Assembly (NCBI GenBank): GCA_037074705.1
Contig: CM073590.1
Location: 38,401,895 to 38,465,894, forward strand
Direction of reading: 5' to 3'
DNA: 64,000 nucleotides
From: Zhengitettix transpicula
Taxonomy: Eukaryota; Arthropoda; Insecta; Orthoptera; Tetrigidae
A program made the position numbers and the translations under genes. The notes beneath the pieces are model-generated. The model saw nothing but the letters and a program-made list of their open reading frames with translations. It had not been told where the DNA came from and ran no database searches. Numbering within the stretch: position 1 is the first letter of the stretch; every line of letters begins with the position of its first letter. Of this stretch, positions 58,791 through 64,000 are shown in pieces.

Positions 58791-61700
58791 CATATAGCTT
58801 ATGGTCCCCATTCAGTATTACTGCAACCAGCTAAAACTATTTTTCCAAATCACTGTCGAAATTACGTGGTGTTAGTGATAATAATTTTTATATTAAAAAA
58901 ATCTAAGTTATTAACACCTACGTCGAATACAAAGATAATTTGGCGATCAGAGATCGTCCTGGATCCATGGATTTTCTTTATGAAGGAATTGAATTTATAT
59001 ATTTTAACTTATGACTGGCTGAAAATGCTGTGTTTTAAGTTTTTTGGATACGAACAACTGCTAATTATAAAGAGATTGGATTAAGTGTTCAAATAGGGTA
59101 AATATCACCTATCAACTCAAAAATCTGTTTTCACATCGAAATTAATTATTTTAATGTGATTATTAAGACAATATTGTATAAACGTTTATCACCCATTATT
59201 AATTTTCGAAATACTACTATGTTTAAAACAAATTATAAAACAAAGGTTGAAATAAATACTAACAGATATAATTTACAGCGAACAATATATCACTGCAAAT
59301 ATTATGGACAAAATGTACTGCTCTCCCATTCAAAATTCAGACTTTATTTCGGTCTGAAATATTAGAATATTAAGGAACTCAACTATGTGAATTTGTCTCA
59401 TCCTTCACGCTAACGTCGTTGTTTTGAATCGTAAAAAGAAAACTGTTTTCTTCTTCTCAAGAGTTCAATCTGAATTCTGAGCTTGAGTGTAGGCAGAAGA
59501 AGCCGCAGTTATCAACGAGGAGAAGTCGAATTTTGCTGCTCTCTATGGCTTCTGTTATTGTGCGATGGATATCAAATCGCGCACTTTGCAGTCCTGCCCA
59601 CGGCACCATCACGAAGAGATTCAGCTGCGTCCGAGAATACAGATGCTGCCGTGAAAAGCATCTGTAACACGTGTTTGGCTCTACTTGGCAGCGTTGCAAT
59701 AAAACTACTCTATAGCAAGTATTTATAATGTCCTCCATTAGTTGAAGTGAATATTAAAATTTGCGCGGAAACATATTTTCTCTTGAGAAATAAATTTTAG
59801 GAATCTCTTCGGAAAACATATAAAAAATCAGTGAATCGAAAATTGAGGATAAAGCCCTGTTTAAACTTAGGATTTCGAAAATGGTGACGTAGATTAGCTT
59901 CACATTAAAAGTATTTATTCACTACATGTTAATTATATCAAACTTATTACAATATTTAACGTTTTACTAAATATTGTTTTCTACAAGAAGTCTATCAGAT
60001 TTGCAAATAAGTTTTCAGCGATTGAATCTCTCGGGAAAATAAATGAACACATCTTGATGCAATTCTAGATAAAGTAACTTTTGAAACTGACTCAATTCGC
60101 AAAACTATATATTTAAAACCGTTAAATATAAACGAACAGTGGAGCACGAATTCATTTGACTGGAGTTTCTACTAGGACTAGGTTAGGTTTAAAACAAAAC
60201 AGTATATTTAATAAAGGAAGCAAAGTTTTTTGAAGGAATAAAAGTTAGATACAACTAAGGATATGTTAGATTTAAAACAAAACAGTATATTTATTAAAGG
60301 AATAAAATAATTTAACCAGTTGCCAATACAAATTAAGAAATGTGAATCTGATATAAATTTAAGAATACTTTATTTAACATCTAAGTTTACTAAATGTCAA
60401 TTTTTGAGAAAGTGAACCATGTAGAATTGAGTTGTATTTTTGGCTATATAATTTCATTACTATTATTATTATCTGTAGTAACGCTACTATCATTCTTGAA
60501 AACATTCATTACATTCTTACGTACGGGTTATAGTGACAGAATATAGAGCAAGGTTCCCTCACCACACGCTGTAATTATCACCACTTAACTTTTGTCTTAC
60601 AACATATCCTGAACTCAACACCATACGTTTCCTACATCAATTTTTTAAAAATAGATTTTACACCACCACGTTGCCGTATCACAATTACAGGGTAGTGGAC
60701 GATTGCGTATTTTATTTAGAATCGACTAGCTAATTCTTTCTCCCTATCCTTTGGTTCAGTTTTACTGCAAAAAAAAATATCCAACAGGAACTCATATGAA
60801 CTACTGCATTACATAATTTGAGAAAAATTATTGAAATTAACTTTATTATTAGTTTTTATTTTTTAATTATTCCAGGTATTTACGCATACGTTTTATGTTT
60901 TGCAATAGTTACATAACTTTAACTATACTGCATCTGACTTCAGAAATTCAGAAAAATGAACCCAGCTCACACCCAGAATTCCAATTTGTGCGGAAAGTTT
61001 ACATACTCTCAGGGCTGCTGTTCTCGTAATGGCTTTCAATCAGATACATGACTTCAATTTTAACCGCAATTTGAACCACATGCAGTGCCATCCTTGCCAC
61101 CATTGGCAAAACATACCTACCCACGAACCAATTAAAATCTGAATAATTTTAATTTGTGTCGCTCAGACCTTGGTTTTTTAATGTTTCATAATCGTGTAAC
61201 GAAATAGCAATTTTAGTAACAAGCATTTATTTCTAGAACTTCCTATTTACTCTTGATATTAACACTCTTACTTAACAGACAGTAAATATTGATCCTACAA
61301 TATAAAAATACATATGTAATTTTACGGGGGTTTCTATATATATATGCCAACTATAGATCATAGTTCGTCATGAAATCCTTATTTAAGAACCAAATATAAT
61401 AATTACATGGGGATATAAAAGAAGAATTGAACAGGGTGACAGGACTTCTGTCTGGGCCAGTTCTTGTAAATTTTACCTGATCAACTTTTTCTGTTGTAAG
61501 GAGGAAGTTTATTGTCAGCACAACGTTTAATCATGCAAATAATATATTTATAAGCATACCAGGTTTCCTAATCAGTGTTGTTCGGTCTCATCATCACACA
61601 CCAGCCTCAGCATTGACTCGGGATCATCAATACAGTTTGCAAATAGTTCACCGTTACTGTCATTGTTCAGCATATCTTCAAAATAATATCGAACTCACGA

Positions 61701-61849
61701 CCTTCATGAAAATTTTTCCCAATGATTTGAGCATTTTATTAACGGTGAGCGAAACACAGTTGTAGAAAAGAATGTGGTGATGTCCAAGTTTTAACTTTAC
61801 AATTTATTTACTTTTAAGTAGAATTAAATGCATGTATAAGAACTGGATC
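58791..61849. other. Mostly AT-rich unassigned DNA
   Basis: The 153-codon plus frame (58,623-59,084) overlaps the reverse-transcriptase relic on the other strand and continues into AT-rich DNA; I regard it as a shadow. 59,480-59,710 is GC-richer with open frames on both strands and no recognisable protein. A partial 83-bp direct repeat lies at 60,182-60,300 ('TTTAAAACAAAACAGTATAT' twice). Confidence 0.4.
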
Positions 61850-62640
61850 ATTTATAGTCTGCGCCACGAAAACGTAATCTTTCGGCTACGTTGGCAAACA
61901 CTGTCCAAGAAAGGACACGAGCGGCGAGTATGCGTTTGACAGGTAGTAAGATCTGACAACACCACAGGACAAAAGATGAGGAACGGAAAGATTATAATAT
62001 TACATTTTCGTGACGCCGAATACAGCTATGAACAATGCAGAGTTTTTCGCGGAATTAGGACGCCTGGGCGTAAATATGGAATTGTTTCTAGATTTGAAAA
62101 TTTGCCCTTTTAAAAAAATGGAATTATTTCGGTAAAAGGGATAATGTAAAAGACTTGCCAACGGATTTTTGTTACTCCAGCGATGCTGTGTTTTTCCGAG
62201 ATAAACAAGAGAGCGTTCACCATTAGAGGAATAAAGGAAAGAAAGAGAGTTTGTGCGAGTATTCCACGGTGTGAAGAATTCTAGCCTCAAACGGGGATAC
62301 GTTGATATTCTAGATAACCAGACGGGACACATGAATTCTCGCCTGAAGCATAAAATACAACCTCAGACAGAAAGTTACAGTTTAAGAGAGAGTTGCCATC
62401 GGGGGCTGAAGGCAGGAGTCTGCACAAAACTCCCAACCTTCATCACATCATAGGGCTGCAGCGAAACCCGAAAACACTGTCGACGACCTGACTCGGAGGC
62501 CAACTGGAGAAAGCTCATACCCAAGTTTATACGTTTTCCGTTAAGGATTTCGAAACCACTCACCGAAGAACATTTTAGGATTAATATTACAATAAACAGT
62601 ATGAAGCTCACTCGGAGAACATTTAATTAGCAGCCGACGG
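61850..62640. other. GC-richer unassigned block
   Basis: The composition differs from the flanks. A 110-codon minus frame (62,000-62,332), a 66-codon plus frame (62,253-62,453) and a 78-codon minus frame (62,375-62,611) overlap. None shows a domain I can name. An old transposon or unannotated exons are possible. Confidence 0.3.
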
Positions 62641-64000
62641 TCCACTCTTTCAAAGTAGAGTTATTATTTTATAGATTTTGTTATTTTTCCCCTTTATATG
62701 AAATTATCAAAATGGATTTATGGTTTTCAATCGTTTGATCACTATGATTTATCGAAATTCTTATTATTCTTTAACCTATCTCATGATTCTAAAACAATTA
62801 ATCAACAAAAATTATTACGCCAATGGCATTTAATTAAGACCAACTGTTAACCTTTACTTCTAGCATATTGATGATAGTTGGAAGATTTTGAGGAACGCCA
62901 AATGATGATGATGATGCCATTGTTATATAAGGACTTGGGTTCTTTGCTGTTATAGGGCCACGATACCTATGAAAGAGGACTCATTTGACATATTGATGAT
63001 GTTTAAATGTATTATTTACGTGTGGACAAGTTTTTATCAAGTTTGTAAGTATTCTAAATATTAAAGGTATACACTAGTTTGAGCACAGATCAGCAAATAG
63101 TTCGCTTTTGATCTCAGAAATCGACCTGAAAAAAACACGAAAACTCTAATCGAATAAACAACTATTACGCCATCCCGAACATCAATCAAGTTATTGTGAA
63201 TTTAATGAATATATTAGTAAGTTTCCATATGGTATTTGACGAGATCCGTTTGACTCAATCTCTGTCGACCGTGATTTTAAAAGACATCAACTGTAGAAAA
63301 TTAATATATTCAGTATAATTATATTTAAATTATATTTATCATGCATAATTAAAACAATTTTTGTAAAATATGCAAATACGGTGTTTCATGTTTAATTGCT
63401 AAAATAAAATAAATATAATCAACAACTTACCTAATTCATAATTCTCCACCATTTTACTATATATTTGTTGGATAGTAGTGTTTGGCTGATGATTATCGTT
63501 ATATATACACATCAGACAATTAAAATTATAAATTTTGAATATTCCTAAATTACACATACGTTATATGAGGAAATGTGCTTCATGTTTTAATAACGTAGTA
63601 TTTTAAATTTGTAATACCTAACAGAATTTTACATGAGGAATATCACGTTCAACCCAGTCATTTCTGTAACTTCATCTTACTACATATTGCATAGTTCAGC
63701 AACTTGAAAACGACGTTATGTTGTCTTCCAAATTCAGTGAATGTGAATTTGTTTAGTTTACCCATTTTTTTCGCCCAGAAGCGTACATAACGCATTTAAT
63801 TCATAGCTGAAAACATTTTAAATTTATTTTCGTATTTTTTTGAATTTTACTGAAGAGGCACATTTGATTACCTTTACTTCATTACTAAATCAGATCATAT
63901 AATCGTCTAAATATTTATAATTGTAATTGCTAAGTATATTGTATAGTAATAAATCAGTTAATGGCCTTTTACAGACACTTTATCTGTTATTTATAGCGTT
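62641..64000. other. AT-rich unassigned DNA
   Basis: Nothing recognisable to the end of the window apart from a small (GAT)n run near 62,902. Confidence 0.5.

Noticed and set aside
58623..59084. 153-codon plus-strand frame, the longest in the window
   Set aside because: Its first part is antisense to the reverse-transcriptase relic and the rest lies in AT-rich DNA. There is no recognisable domain.
1..64000. tRNA, rRNA or snRNA genes
   Set aside because: I scanned by eye for tRNA-like T-loop/B-box strings and rRNA-like blocks and saw none I could support. A tRNAscan or Rfam search would be decisive.

Overview
The window looks like AT-rich, gene-poor nuclear DNA from a large animal genome, most likely an insect. 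The reasons are the density of degraded transposons on both strands (non-LTR retroelements, mariner, PIF/Harbinger, Helitron-like elements, LTRs), the many (TA)n, (CA)n and (GA)n tracts, and the lack of any operon or intact long reading frame. A polyneopteran such as a cockroach, termite or stick insect would fit, but this is inference; no host gene identifies the species. I found no convincing host protein-coding gene, rRNA or tRNA. Nearly all short open frames are chance, or lie inside repeats.

Layout. 1-2,676: a retroposon-like repeat (family A), an inverted LTR fragment and an LTR whose right end carries two extra ~64-bp modules. 2,677-13,977: mostly AT-rich single-copy-looking DNA with a 12-bp perfect hairpin (5.39 kb), a Helitron-like fragment (6.2-6.5 kb), a weak promoter/short-ORF candidate (9.74-10.09 kb) and a GC-richer island (11.8-12.1 kb). 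13,978-15,226: an LTR with a family A copy nested inside. 17,979-18,200: a foldback MITE. 20,669-21,199: the most complete family A copy. 22,590-28,003: a cluster of six related LTRs or LTR pieces in both orientations, separated by microsatellites. 30,479-31,423: another LTR. 33.2-35.75 kb: a non-LTR retroelement (RNase H and C-terminal pieces) split by a mariner and a PIF/Harbinger element. 35.8-39.7 kb: family A, a Helitron-like element, a reverse-transcriptase scrap and a long-inverted-repeat element with a reverse-transcriptase fragment in its middle. 41.1-44.6 kb: family A, (GA)n, an LTR, family A. 47.5-47.9 kb: a family A copy with an inverted stub forming a large hairpin. 49.7-55.3 kb: two more Helitron-like elements, one 3.6 kb long and built of ~280-bp repeated units. 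57.9-58.8 kb: a reverse-transcriptase pseudogene. The remainder is AT-rich DNA without recognised features.

The most unusual signals are: (1) a family of solo-LTR-like elements (TGTAATA...TATTACA) that insert at ATAT and carry a variable number (0, 1 or 2) of extra terminal modules, each starting with a tRNA-primer-binding-site-like motif; (2) Helitron-like elements (TCTAATAAATAAAGC...CAGCTAGT) whose interior is a diverged ~280-bp tandem array; (3) an element with ~260-280-bp inverted repeats enclosing a LINE fragment; (4) the seven-copy family A repeat, which has a shared 3' end and matching short frames on both strands.
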